The position numbers were made by a program, and so were the translations under genes. From positions 7,103,874 through 7,167,873 of the forward strand of contig NC_092014.1 of the NCBI RefSeq assembly GCF_042242105.1: a stretch of 64,000 bases of DNA, given 5' to 3'. Under the pieces are notes generated by a model. That model was not told the DNA's origin and made no database searches. It was given only the letters and a program-made list of their open reading frames with translations. Source of the DNA: Pempheris klunzingeri (Eukaryota; Chordata; Actinopteri; Acropomatiformes; Pempheridae). Positions 1 through 11,535 of this stretch are shown piece after piece; position 1 is the first letter of the stretch, and every line of letters starts with the position of its first letter.

Positions 1-3000
1 GTGTCCTCTCCTTCGCTCTCAAAGTCACCGGCTTAATGGCAGCCACTGAGGACGGCTTCAAAAGGCTTCAGGTAGAGTTAATAACTCTTTGCACTCTTAC
101 TAAGTTGTAATTAACCATTTCTGACTGTGGAGATGTTTCCGCCTGCAGGAAAGCTCTGTTCTGGACCTGGTATTTAACCTTCATCACTGGCAAGAAGCAG
201 GGCTCTGGGAGGATCCTTGTTTACGGATTGGCTGGATCCAGGGCTTAAAGAACTTACTGCAGCACCCAGAGGCGCTCAGTTTCTTTGTACAATCAGGTGA
301 CACTTCATGTAGCAAATGAGACCTCATCTCCTAAAATGGTGTTTCTCATGAAAGACAATATGATGAGAGGTGGGCAGCCCACTTATTAACTAAAGTCTGC
401 TTTCCTCACTCCCCAGATTTCATCGAACCGCTCCTACAACTGCAGACAGACACAAGTCTATTCGTTGCCTCAGCTGCCAATCAAATGCTCGCCCACATCC
501 TCCTCTTCTTCCAGCCTGTCTCGCCTGCAGGATGTAACGGTGTGGATAAGAAAGAGGAAGATGCCGGGATGACACGCGCCTCCATCGCAGCCATCACCAC
601 GGAAACCAGTACAGAGTACACTGCTGTTGTCTCAGCTGTCTCCAAGTACCTTAAGGAGTCAGTTGTTCCCACAGAAAACCCACAGCTTCATCAGCGTCTG
701 CAGGCCCTCAGACTGCTGGCCCTGCTGCTGGCCCAGGCCGGGCCTCCTCTCCGGGTCAGGCTACTCCAGACAGTCGCAGACTCTCTGGAGGAGCTGGTGA
801 CAGCAGGCCACAGTCAGCTCACACTGCCCCTGATGGACGTCATTCTGGCTGCACACAGGTAGACTAATGCTCATATGAGAGAGCTGGTCAGTTTACTCAA
901 AGACCCTCATGTTACAAAGGCTTAACTTATGAATATTGCTGTAATTCCCTAAATAATTAAAAAAAGTCGGAGATGGAGTGCATATGTGTTTACATTGTGT
1001 ATTCTGCTAAGACTACTCTTACAGTGGTTTGGTTAATGGTTTGGCACAGTTTGATTAATTTTAAGCACCAGAACCACTTGGTTAGATTTAGGAAAAGATC
1101 ATGGTTTGGGTTAGAATAATTAGTCAAATACAATTACAAAGGGCGATGCACGTAAAATATCTTATTTTCAGCATACACCCGGGTGTAAATAGACACATTT
1201 GCTATTTACACGCCACTCTGCCTTAAAAATGTATGACAAAAGAAGTCCCAAGATTTAGATAAGAAATAGAAAATAGAGAAACACATATTTTTATGTAAAT
1301 ATGGAATTAAATTAATAGCTAAGAGATACACTAATAGAGCACCTGCTATATATATGTAAAAAGAAAGAGGCAAAATTGTGCTGTGATACCTGTTTAGTGC
1401 TGAAACGATTAGTCAGTTGATCAATTAGTTGAACACTTGACAGCCTTTGTATATATAATGAGTGTCCATGTGTGTTTTCAGCAGCTCCAGCGCTGATGAA
1501 CATGTTCCAGACCGACTCGTTACCACCCGTCTGCTGTCGTCCATGTTGAACATTAACAAACCCTCTGACCTCATTCGTGCTGCAGCTGCCGTTCTTCACA
1601 GAGGTCACCAGTAAGCATCTGTTCACAGCACAACAGATTTTACACTCTCGTACAGAATGTGGCTTCACCATCACCAGCAGAAGCTCATTTTTTGAGTAGT
1701 TTAAGAAAACCAGTATTTATTTACCAGTTCCCATGGTTTTTCTTTTTTCCCTGTGTGTCTGTCCAGTGATACTGATCATACAGCCCGGGCCGTGAAAATA
1801 CTACTGCTACCCCTTGACATTATAACTAGTCAGACTCTACTGGGCACAAATACCTCTGGTAAAACACACACAGATATACACAGAAAAAAAAGAACAAGAA
1901 AACTCTTTAGCATCTTAAGGAAAGATAAATATGTTCTGGTTTCTGCAGCAGACCGTCATCGGGTTTCTTTGGTAGAGCACCTGAAGAGTAAAAACTCCTG
2001 CATCTCTATGATCTGTGTCTGCCTGACAAACACACCACAGATCACACTCACGGTGAGGCTGGAAGGAAAACAGAGAAACGAGAGAAAATGACCAGTGTGT
2101 GTTTTTTTTTTTTTCTGTGAAGCTGACAGACATGATTGTCTCTTTGTTTCCCTTCAGCCTTCTGCTGTCCTCCCTTGTCCTCCACCTTTAATTGTCACAG
2201 CAGTTCTGTCATTGTTGAGGATCTGCAGTGGCGTCTCTTCCTCCTCACCCACTGGGTGTAGTGAGGTTTGCAGGAATGTGATCGGCAGTGGCAAAGTTCA
2301 GAAATGTGCTCTGGAGGCTCTGACAGCGCTCAGCAGCAGTCCAGGTAAAACACTGTTTATACTGTATCCACATAGAAAAAGATGCAAACACTTCAACTTC
2401 TGCCTGACGGAAAATTTTACTGAAAAAACAGCCACAGTGCTGACAGAATTTAACTGAGCTAGGCAATATAACATCAACATTATAAAAGTCTTGGATACAA
2501 GTAAATATAACTTGGCCCAAACAATTAGTTGGATTCTCTGACAAAGTAGAGGAAAGTAGAATCAAATATCATCATAAACTGACACAAAAACAAATACTAC
2601 AATATATGAACATTATGATATCGTATGTGTTTTGTGTAAGAAAGAGTTTTTCAGGATAAAACATTTAGTATGTGTCCTCCATCTTGTGTACTGCAGGAGC
2701 GGAGGATAGGATCAGTGACGTGTTCACAGTTGTGATCCAATATCTGGACAATCCTGATTCGGACCCCACTGTAAGTCATGTGTGTGCTGATGTCTCTGCG
2801 GTGTCTTAGAAGAAGATGCCATCACACACTAGTGCATTAACCTGCAGGTTTAACAAGATTTGAAGAATAAAGTCAAAATTTTTTAGGAAGAAAAAGCCAG
2901 AATATTTCAGGAAGTTATAAATTTGAGAGGAAAAAAGTGTTAATTTTGAGAAAAGTTTAAGTATTTTGAGAAAAATGGTTGTAATATTTCAGAAATAGAG

Positions 3001-5053
3001 TAATATTTCAGCTAAGCAATATTTGATTGTAGTTTTAGAGATTTCCATAACTCTATATGTATATATTTTGAGAATGAGACAGTTGTATGATATCATTATC
3101 TATTTTGAATGCCTCAGGTACTCCACAAGTCCTACCAGGTCCTATTAAAGTGGAAGAGTGTGTGCACAGACCTCTCCTGTATAACAGACCAGCTCAGACA
3201 AGGTAAAGTTCACCTGCAGCCTCTTCACTGAAGCTCATCGACACTCTTCTGTGTAATGAATCTCCACACAGAAGAGACTCTGCTGCTGCTGTTATTGTTG
3301 TATAATGCGTTATTTAAATCATATGCATGTGTATACCGGTTAGATCTTGCGGAGGTCGTGAGGAAGCGTGTGTGTGACATGCGTTGGGAGGTGAGAGACT
3401 CAACCGTGGAGTTTCTGGGACGCCTGAAATCCGCAGAGGAGACGAGTGACGCGTCGGAAGCCCTGCTGGCTGGCTGCTGCACCAGTCCTCTCCTGACGGA
3501 GGCGCTTCAGGATACAGAGAGTTATGTGAGAGCCAGCGCTGTCACTGCACTGGCGAAGACACTGGCACACAGCTGGCAGCAGGGGGCAGCAGTCACTCAG
3601 GAGGAGGTACGCAGAAATGTTCTTACACTAGACTTTGTAAAATCAGTTGGCACAAGACTACAGGGAAGAACTTGATGTGGTGAAGGATACAACATCAGGT
3701 TATGGTCCTTCCTCTGTCAGTTGATCTGTCAGATTTTGCCAGCTTCTTTCTCTCTTCAGACAAGATCCTCACATCTCGATCGAATGTGTGGGCTCACACG
3801 ACAGTATTTCATTTATTTTGGTCAGGTCCAGCTTTACACACATGCTGGGTATTGCCATATTTTCAGTGTTTCTCCGTATTACACCATCTTAATCATGTTG
3901 GATTACGTTCAGATTCGAGATGCTTATTTATACGATTATTTACAGTGTTCTCTATAAAATAGCAATAGAAACCTAATTGTTGTTTGAACATGTATTTTAG
4001 TTTTTATATATTTTACATTGTTATTGCTTTCTCGGTCTGTAAAAGTCTTCAGTCTTATTTAAGATAAGCATACTTACGTACTCACCTGTGCAGGTGTATA
4101 GGCCCTTTAAAGTAGTACAAAGGTATCATGTTTTCAGAAGGCTGAAGTACAATGTAAACTTGACCGTTGACTGATAATCTTTTGTGTCCTTGCAGACTGA
4201 AATAGTGACCCGGCTAATTGAAATCCTCTCCCAGGACACAGAGGGATTCGCCAGGAGGGCTGTCGTACAGTACTTCATCGCCTGGTTCTCGACACACTCC
4301 TCACACTCGCCTCCATTGTCACCCTCCTCCTCCTCTTCCTCCTCCACCTCTCTCCTCATGCAGTGTGTGCGCTCCGTCCTATCACAAGGCAGCTCAGATC
4401 TGGACTGGGAGGTCAAAGTTCACACGCTGGAGCTGGCTGAGCTGCTGCTGGACCAGGCCTTCTCAGGCCACCAGGGTTACAGGAAGAGCTCAGACACGCT
4501 TCAGGCCTCACCGCACCCCTATGGAGCAGCTTCTGACCAGGCGTACACACTTCACACTCACACTGGTGCACACACGGAGGGCGCGGAGTCAAATTTGACC
4601 GGAGCGTTAAACAGTTTAGTCAAGCAGGGAGTCATCTCAGCTTTGTTGAGTGGTCTGTTTGACTGCGATAGGCCTGTGGGTCTGAAGGCCTGTCGACTGC
4701 TGATAACACTCAGAGAGACTGTCTGCCCTCTGTCGCTACGGGCAACAGTTGCCAGCGTGTCCTGTGAGCTGCCTAGCTGGGGCTGGGGGCAGGAGATCAG
4801 AAAGACACTGGGGATGAAGGAGAGCGATTGGGCCATGGCAGCGCAGAGGGAGGCGGATGGCGGCGTGATGGTTAGTGTGTGTGAGGTGTTGAGGTCTCTG
4901 GGTTTAGACGAGAGGCTGGACGTCCTGACTCAGAGCAGCGACCACATCCACAACTCTCCCCTCTCTCTGCTGCAGGACATACTGACCGCAAGTGCCGCTC
5001 ACTCTCGTCCAGACACGCAACCAGGGCAAGAGGTCATAGTGGACTGCTACTGA
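1..5053 (+). CDS. brat1: BRAT1 (BRCA1-associated ATM activator 1), 3' portion
   Basis: The gene is cut by the left window edge. Coding exons read from splice sites are: <1-71, 149-296, 417-858, 1482-1610, 1767-1858, 1949-2052, 2158-2344, 2697-2770, 3118-3202, 3344-3606, 4196-5053. All join in frame, giving about 816 residues before TGA. The protein is helical, HEAT/ARM-like and Leu-rich, with blocks such as VVRKRVCDMRWEVRDSTVEF and YVRASAVTALAKTLAHSW. The last exon carries a Ser-rich insert and ends VIVDCY. BRAT1 is a HEAT-repeat partner of the INTS9/INTS11 Integrator endonuclease and of ATM. From memory of published structures, its extreme C-terminal Cys-Tyr enters the INTS11 active site, and the DCY end seen here fits that. 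Human BRAT1 is 821 aa, so the missing N-terminal part suggests a somewhat longer fish protein. Assignment rests on remembered family sequence plus the terminal motif. Confidence 0.82.
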
Positions 5054-6999
5054 CACACACACAAACATTGTCTCATGTTTGTTTAATATCAGTGATGATC
5101 GATATTCTGTTAACTCAATGTACATTTGCCTTCATGTTATGATATTTTGGTTACTGGAGTGACAGAAGTGCACTGATTTTACTGATTCTGTCTACTATTC
5201 TGTTTCTATAGAGTAGCAGAGCCCTGGTTATATCTGTGAAGGTAAAACAACATAAGAGATTATTTTTGATACACAATGTATTCATAATAAGATTAAATGG
5301 CTAAAAAACACTGAACTCTTGTCAGAATTACTTGTATTCAATTACTGCATCGAATATTACAATTACATCAAACATTAAACAAGAAGTTGTCTATTTATTA
5401 GCTTTTTCATGATGTAATGTAGCACTGTTGCCCTCCTCCAGGTTCAAATCCACATTTGAACCTGGGGTCTTTCTGTGTGGGGTTTGGACTGTGGGAGGAA
5501 TCCAGAGTACCCGGAGAGAGCCCAAGCACAGAGAGAGCATATAAAGACATGCAGGTTAGGTTGATTGGTGACTCTAAATTGCCCGTATGTGTCAGTGTGA
5601 GCGTGAATCTCTATGTGTCGGCCCTGTGATTGAGTGCCGACCAGTCCAGGATGTACACCGCCTCTCGTCCAGTGTCAGCTGGGATTGGCTCCAGCCCCCC
5701 TCAGACCCTGAAGGATAAGCGGTATAGACAATAGATGGATTGATGGATGGATGGATGGATGATGTAATGTTTCCATTGATTTGCAAGATGCATCAATACA
5801 ATGCAGTTGCACTTGTCTTTACTTCCAGCAGAGGTCACAACTCACCAATAGAGACAACTCACAGGCCTAAAACTGAGACCTGGCCAGACCTGCATTGATG
5901 TCTTTATAACCCAGCCTGACTGAATCTGCCAAATTTGAGAACTGTGTTTTAGTTTTACCCATTAATCACTGTGACCTCGGCAGGATGATTCAACTCCGGC
6001 TGTTGTAGCTGTATTGATTTAAACTGAAGCATCTTTGTTTCAACGGAGATGGATGACTTAAAAAAATGCGACTGAAACGAAAAAGAAACATGAGAAAAAA
6101 CGTCTTTATACCTTACATGTGTTTTTTCACATGACAGCGTGTTTGTCACACACTGAAAAACAGTTAAGTAAAAACATCGCTGTAGTCTTGTCCTCCTACT
6201 TTTTAAAAAATGAATTGTTATAAATAAATAATGGTTAAATCTTTGTGAAACTGTTATAATTTCCTTGGTACAACAGTTTAGTACTTTCTTGAAATCTATT
6301 CTGGCATTGTATTTTGAATTATTCAGCTGCACTAGATTTTCAGTTGCTCTTTGCCTCTGATGAAGAACATTTTTATCTTCGCTGGTATAATGGAACTTCA
6401 AAGTGTTGTAAACTTTACTTAATTGCAGTACTGGTGCAAATATATTTATATTATTATTATTTTCCACCACTGCCACTGTTTTCATGGTCAGCCGACACTG
6501 TGAATGCTTTATACCTTTTTTTTTTTCAAATATGAAAAAGAGCCAGTGAATCAGCTGGTGCTTCCAGATTGGTTAACATTTGCAAAGACTTGTTATTATT
6601 ATAAGAAGTCATAAACACTCCAGGCCGCTACGCTCTACTCTAGATTATTTTCATTCCCTCCTTCCTTCCACTGATTTCCCTCGTGGAAATGCTTCATTAA
6701 ATCCTCACAGTTTAAAGAGTGTAGACATAACGATGGAGATGAAGAGGGCAGTAGCCGGCTCCACGTGCTCACTCTCTCCCTGACTCAGTCACATGGAAGA
6801 ACAGAGGGACACACGCGCAGAGAAAACTCCTCATTAACTAATGAGCAGGATGTCAGTGACTGCCTACACCCACACACTCACACACATTATCTCATCCAGT
6901 AATCGTGCCATCACCCCTCCTGTGCTCCATCACACAGCTGTATTCTCTCTCTTCATTCATGAAGTGAAACTATTTTCGTGGCCGACTCTTTCTCTTCAG
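5054..6999. other. Intergenic: brat1 3' UTR, retroposon, grap 5' region
   Basis: No coding exon is supported here. The brat1 3' UTR starts at 5054. An ATTAAA at 5292-5297 is the nearest plausible poly(A) signal, but it is weak evidence. A retroposon fills 5421-5758. From 5830 to 6540 the DNA is AT-rich and I recognise nothing in it. The last 400 bases look like the adaptor gene's 5' region. Confidence 0.6.
5421..5758 (+). mobile_element. Non-LTR retroposon (LINE 3'-tail type) with target-site duplication
   Basis: The sequence matches a very common fish dispersed repeat ('CATGCAGGTTAGGTT', 'GACTCTAAATTGCCC', 'GGGATTGGCTCCAGCCCC', 'GGATAAGCGGTATAGA') and ends in (TGGA)n. A perfect 12-bp direct repeat, ATGATGTAATGT, flanks it at 5409-5420 and 5759-5770, the mark of target-primed insertion. 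Its 5' end carries a 12-bp inverted repeat (5438-5449 and 5454-5465) around a 4-base loop. The family name is uncertain; a 3' end shared with L2-type LINEs is my best reading. Confidence 0.8.
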
Positions 7000-7000
7000 C
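6560..7000 (+). promoter_or_regulatory. Probable grap 5' region (5' UTR intron end and upstream sites)
   Basis: A polypyrimidine run and CAG at 6984-6999 sit one base before the ATG, so the first coding exon is probably preceded by a spliced 5' UTR exon. Upstream are an E-box CACGTG (6762-6767) and an AP-1-like TGACTCAG (6781-6788). Where transcription starts is not visible. Confidence 0.3.
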
Positions 7001-7391
7001 ATGGAGGCGGTGGCTCTTTTCTCTTTCAAGGCATCAGAGCCAGATGAGATCAGTTTTCAGAAAGGAGACATGATCAAGGTAAGTTTGTGTTTAGAGGTTT
7101 TGGCCAAAGTTAACAAAAAGATGGTGCGTTAACATAGTAAGAATAACTGTGCATGTGTGTTGTAGGTGACAGAAATGGAGGATGATTCTTGCTGGTGCAC
7201 AGCAGAGATCCAGGGGAAGCGTGGCTACGTGCCAGAGAACTACATTTCCCTCCTTCCTTACCCGTAAAAAATAGAATATGTCTATGTATTTTACAGTTTA
7301 GATTTTTTTTCCCTGCTTAGATTGTGCATTTGAAGGGTTTTCCAATTATTTATCTATCTATGATAGATAAATAGATAGTTAGATAGATCTA

Positions 7392-7434
<43 letters not shown>

Positions 7435-7635
7435 TATTGGAAAAATCTAATCTCATGACCTTTTAGAGTTATTTGGAGACCTCCTTTTAGAGTTCTGAAC
7501 CTCAGTTTGGGAAACACTGATATACATACTTGAGTAGATTATTTAAATGGTACTCATGCTTATGCCAGTTTAAAGAGTAGCATGGATTTACTGTAATTCT
7601 CAGAATACATTATTAACTCAAGAGGAAAGTTACTG

Positions 7636-7671
<36 letters not shown>

Positions 7672-8267
7672 CTGGTTCGCAGGACGAGTGTCGAGGCTCG
7701 AGGCTGAAAAGCGTCTGCGCTGGCAGGATGCTGGAGTGTTCCTGGTGAGGGAGAGTGAATCAGCTCCTGGAGAGTTTTCTGTCTCTGTTAGGTCAGTAAA
7801 CGCACCACACAGACACACACAAACACAAGAGGGAAAGTCTTACTGACTGACTAACATTGATGTTAGTTGTCAGTTTCCACATTGTGATGTGAATAAGTTC
7901 CAAAATGTTTGGCTACTGAGATGCAGCGGTTATATTTGCATGTGTTGAATTTGCTGCACTGCTCTGTGTCTTTACGCCCAGAGAGGTGAGCATCTGCTCC
8001 TGATCTCAAAAGCAAATACTTTGCTGATAGAATACACTCTACAAACAGAAGTGCTGCATGAAACAGGCAGGCAGCAGCATCTCCTTGTTGTATTATGTGC
8101 TGCAGTTGGATGTTTGTTTTCCGTCACACTGAGCACATTAGCGAGTTACAGCATTCACATGTCTTTGAGTGTGTGTCAGGGTCAGTGGAGGGAAGAGTCA
8201 GACTATTAAAATATGCTGTACAAAAAGGCTGTGCGCTAAAAATATAACAGCCACACAGACAGTAAGT

Positions 8268-8310
<43 letters not shown>

Positions 8311-10711
8311 GAAGTGTAATTGGGTCACCAGAGTGACGTGGGACACATTTAATCATTGAGGGAAAATTAAATGTGTTCAATAATCGGGGCATTACATAAC
8401 ACCACTCAGTCTTTAATCAAACACAGGTACATTATGCAATTGACACATGCCACAGACATGCATGTACATAATGTTCGCATATTCAATCTTTTATGGCACA
8501 TCTGTCTGCCTGCGAGGGTTGAGAGTTAAGTGTTGTATTTATGTTCACGCTCACATAGTCGGACACTTAACACAAGGTGTAATCCTCAGGATGGCCAACA
8601 GAGGGTAATAACACTCAACAAGAGCTGTTTTATCATTTTAAACTTGTAAATTAAATGAGATTATTTTAATCCTCAGCATGTCTGCAGCTCATCTAGATCT
8701 GTTCATTTAGTTCATGGCAAACACTACAATGTATTTTGTGAGATGCAACAGAGGTGAGCTTCCTCTGAACTATCCATCCATTATCTATACCTGCTTTTTT
8801 AAACCACAAATTAATTCCATACTACATACTACCTCGAAACATGTTTTGAGTATGTAGTGTGTTAAATCTGACCACAAAATAAAGTTTTCTTGCAACAGTA
8901 CTATGCGCAAAGGAAATGGAGGAGCTGCCCACAGCTGGAAAAAATTAAAGGTTTGTAGTGGTGAAAGAGCTCCAGGAACACCACAGAAAACAAAAAATGA
9001 CTGTAAGTTCTCTTGGAAAAACATTTAGCTTTTTGTCTATTAAATTTAACTGGCATCTGTATGCCACAGTGTAATTAATCCATCTGTAAGTATTGTTTCA
9101 GAAAGAAAATCCAGATTTCTTGTATTCTTACTGCAAAAGACAATATATTATACATTTTATTACATAATAATGTATATTGTGCAGTATAGAAGTGGGACAC
9201 TGCAGTAGGCAAACACTCAAATTCACACACCTGTGAGCAATTTAGTGTTTCTAATTAACCCAACTGTATTTCTTTAGACTGTGGGAGGAAAGTGAAGCAG
9301 AAACAGGGAGAAGATGCGAACTCTGTACAGAAAAGAGATGGGATCAAACTCAGGACCTTCTTCTTTGTGAAAGGAAACTACCGTGCTGCCCCAACATATC
9401 AGCTAGAACAGTACAAAATCTCCCAAACCTCTCATTGCTTAGCCTCACATATCTCAGCACACAGGCCTTTGTCAGAGGCCATCGAGGCCGGCATCCTCCT
9501 CCTTTTAGAGACATTAAATGATTATCTTCAGGTGTGTAAGAGGTGAACAAGCTTAATGACCAGTTACACATCAGACAGGAGCACATTGTGTAGAATAAAC
9601 CCTAATCTATAAAATGTCAGACCGTAGTGAAAAAATAAAAATGACCGTCACAGCTTCAGATTGCTTGTTTCTTTTCTGACCAGCAATCCAAAACCTGAAG
9701 GTATTCAGTTTACCCTCATATAAAACAGAAAGAGGAAAAACAGCAAATGCTCACATTTGAGAAGCCGGAAACAGTGAGTGAACATCAGTAACAGTATGAG
9801 ACAAACTTCTTCAAAACTACTTTCAAAACTGCTCAGTGCAGATTGATGTTTTTTTTAGTCACATGTGTGTTTGAGCCCCATAGCCTGGGAGAAATTCTCC
9901 TGTGATGACTTTGGAAATACACACACACGTGCAGATGACTGTGGTGTCATTTCCCTGAGGTGTGCACATAGTGTCTGCATGCATTCCCACACAAAGACGC
10001 AGCCAGAGGAATGAAGAATAACTCAACTCTCGCTATGACACTGGTGAGCAGCAGGTATAGGAGTACAAAGGAGACTGCATACTTGCTTTTATCACCTTCA
10101 CCTCTGTCACTTCTTATTATTTTGCAGCTACGGTGAGAGGGTGGAGCATTTCCGAGTGCTGGAGGGGGGCGGTCAGTACTGCATCTGGGACGAGTCGTTT
10201 TGCTCCCTCAACCGGTTGGTGGATTTCTACAGAACTCACAGCATCGCCGTGGAGAAAGTGGTCTGCCTCAGAGACCCTCCCTTGTCCCCCCACCTGCTGT
10301 CCCCGCCTGGACGCAACCCTTACCCCAACCCTTACAAAAGCAGCTCTCAGGAGTCCCTCCACTCAGCCCGCCTCTACTCTCTCCCCTCTCACCCAGAGAG
10401 AGAGTCCTCCCAGTGTCTGCTTGAACCAGCTGTGGGGGTATGACAAATCCTGAGGTGTCATTATTCCTGATAAACAGCTCGTACTCCTGTTTGTCTGGTG
10501 TCATCATGACTTCTGCTCTGTCTCTGTGTAGAAACCTCGTTTGGCTCACGCCCTCCGTGACTACACTCCCCCGCAGACCGCCCACCTCCACTTCCTGCGT
10601 GGAGACATCGTTGACCTGCTGGACTGCTCGAGCTCACTGACCTGGAGAGGGCGCTGTCGAGGCAGAGTAGGAATCTTTCCGCCAGAATTCGTCCAGCCGC
10701 TGTACCACTGA
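7001..10711 (+). CDS. grap: GRB2-family adaptor, GRAP-like (SH3-SH2-linker-SH3)
   Basis: Exons 7001-7078, 7166-7263, 7672-7791, 10128-10437 and 10532-10711 join in frame to 261 residues. The N-terminal SH3 (about 1-58) starts MEAVALFSFKASEPDEISF, as in GRAP/GRB2, and keeps its ligand Trp and the GYVPENYI end. The SH2 (about 60-150) has WFAGRVSRLEAEKRL, FLVRESESAPGEFSVSV with the phosphotyrosine-binding Arg, and the Trp (QYCIW) that gives GRB2-type pYxN choice. A Pro/Ser/Tyr-rich linker of roughly 55 residues follows, where GRAP and GRB2 have only a few. The C-terminal SH3 starts at ALRDYTPPQ. GRAP couples phosphorylated receptors to Ras-pathway partners in the cytoplasm. Closer to GRAP than GRB2 by the MEAVAL and VRESESAPGEF context and by lying beside slc5a10/fam83g, as in human. 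The ATG has a good context (AGCATGG). Confidence 0.83.
7365..7434. repeat. (GATA)n and (TA)n simple repeat
   Basis: Short GATA/TAGA units run straight into about 34 bases of alternating TA, in intron 2 of the grap-type gene. Confidence 0.9.
7637..7669 (+). repeat. (TG)n at the 3' splice site of grap exon 3
   Basis: Sixteen TG units end directly in TAG, the acceptor for exon 3 at 7672. There is no ordinary polypyrimidine tract. Confidence 0.9.
9195..9410 (-). mobile_element. Truncated reverse-oriented copy of the 5421-5758 retroposon family
   Basis: Read on the minus strand, it carries the same family landmarks in diverged form: GACTGTGGGAGGAAA, a CAGGGAGAAGATGC block and ATCAAACTCAGGACC on the plus strand. 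It lies in the long intron 3 of the grap-type gene. Both ends are worn and I see no target-site duplication. Confidence 0.6.
9640..9785. repeat. Fragment of the 'AATCGATTA' percomorph repeat family
   Basis: Contains 'GGTATTCAGTTTAC', then 'ACAGCAAATGCTCACATTTG' and 'GAAGC.GAAAC', the middle of a repeat seen at least six more times in the window (for example 60000-60215). Confidence 0.55.
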
Positions 10712-11535
10712 CACCATATCAGACTGACCACCTTCAGTAGCGTGGCTGTATCACTGACTCTGATCTGTCAGGCTGTAGTGACTCACTGTACTTATTCAAA
10801 GAACCAATGATGAATCCAATGATTAGTCTGTTAGTCGACACAAAATTTATTGACTGCAATGTTCATTATTAAAGCTGGGGGAGGCAGCTCTCCGGAAAAG
10901 GCTTTGTGGGTAATGTAGGCATCTGGTTTTGACAAGGAAGAAGAATGTGCGGAATAAAGAATCAACGGTTTTCATGCTTCTGCACTGATTTTTAACCTTT
11001 TTTTTTTTTTAAAACTGTCCATTGGGAGGCCAACAATGACATAGAAGTGCAATGCTAAGTTGGTGTAGTACTCTTTCCAGATCTGAAACCAACTTTTCAA
11101 GGGCTTTTAAACAAAAGTATTTGCTTGTTTCCACCGCTCAAATTTGAGGATTTGTTGTTTTTCTCTTCCTTATATCATTATTAACTGAAAACCTTTGGAT
11201 TTTGGACTGTTAATCAGACAGAGCAGATAATTCAAAGACGTCACTTTGAGTTCTGTGGGTTTTTGTCTTTGTCTTTTTCTTAAAATTGAAATGACGGAGG
11301 AATCGATAATGAAAATAATTATTGCAGCCCTAAAGTGAACCATTACAACCCGTCTTCTGATCTTCTGAGCTTCCGTCTTTGTCTACCCTTCAACGTCTTG
11401 TATTGAAAATATTCAAAGTGAAATTTAACTTTATGTTCGTTTTGTTTTACCACCTTGTCTTTGACCCTGACCTCTTCTTTTGTGAATGTTAAATAAATTG
11501 TACAGAGACCAAATAAAAAGTGATATTATTGGCTT
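10712..11535 (+). other. grap 3' UTR with two poly(A) signals
   Basis: The likely 3' UTR runs from the TGA to just after AATAAA hexamers at 11492-11497 and 11512-11517. A degenerate repeat of the 'TTGCAGCCCT' family (about 11090-11335) is embedded in it. An earlier AATAAA near 10954 could give a short form. Confidence 0.5.
11090..11335. repeat. Degenerate copy of the 'AATCGATTA / TTGCAGCCCT' family
   Basis: Ends 'GAATCGATAATGAAAATAAT' followed by TATTGCAGCCCTAAA. Its interior has 'CTCAAATTTGAGGATTTG' and 'CTTTGGATTTTGGACTG', typical of this repeat. Confidence 0.6.

Noticed and set aside
5592-5786. Minus-strand ORF of 64 codons
   Set aside because: Lies across the retroposon and its (TGGA)n tail.
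5955-6485. Minus-strand ORF of 176 codons between brat1 and grap
   Set aside because: AT-rich, Asn/Phe/Lys-rich translation with no domain, no splice context and no codon preference; length is plausible by chance in AT-rich DNA.
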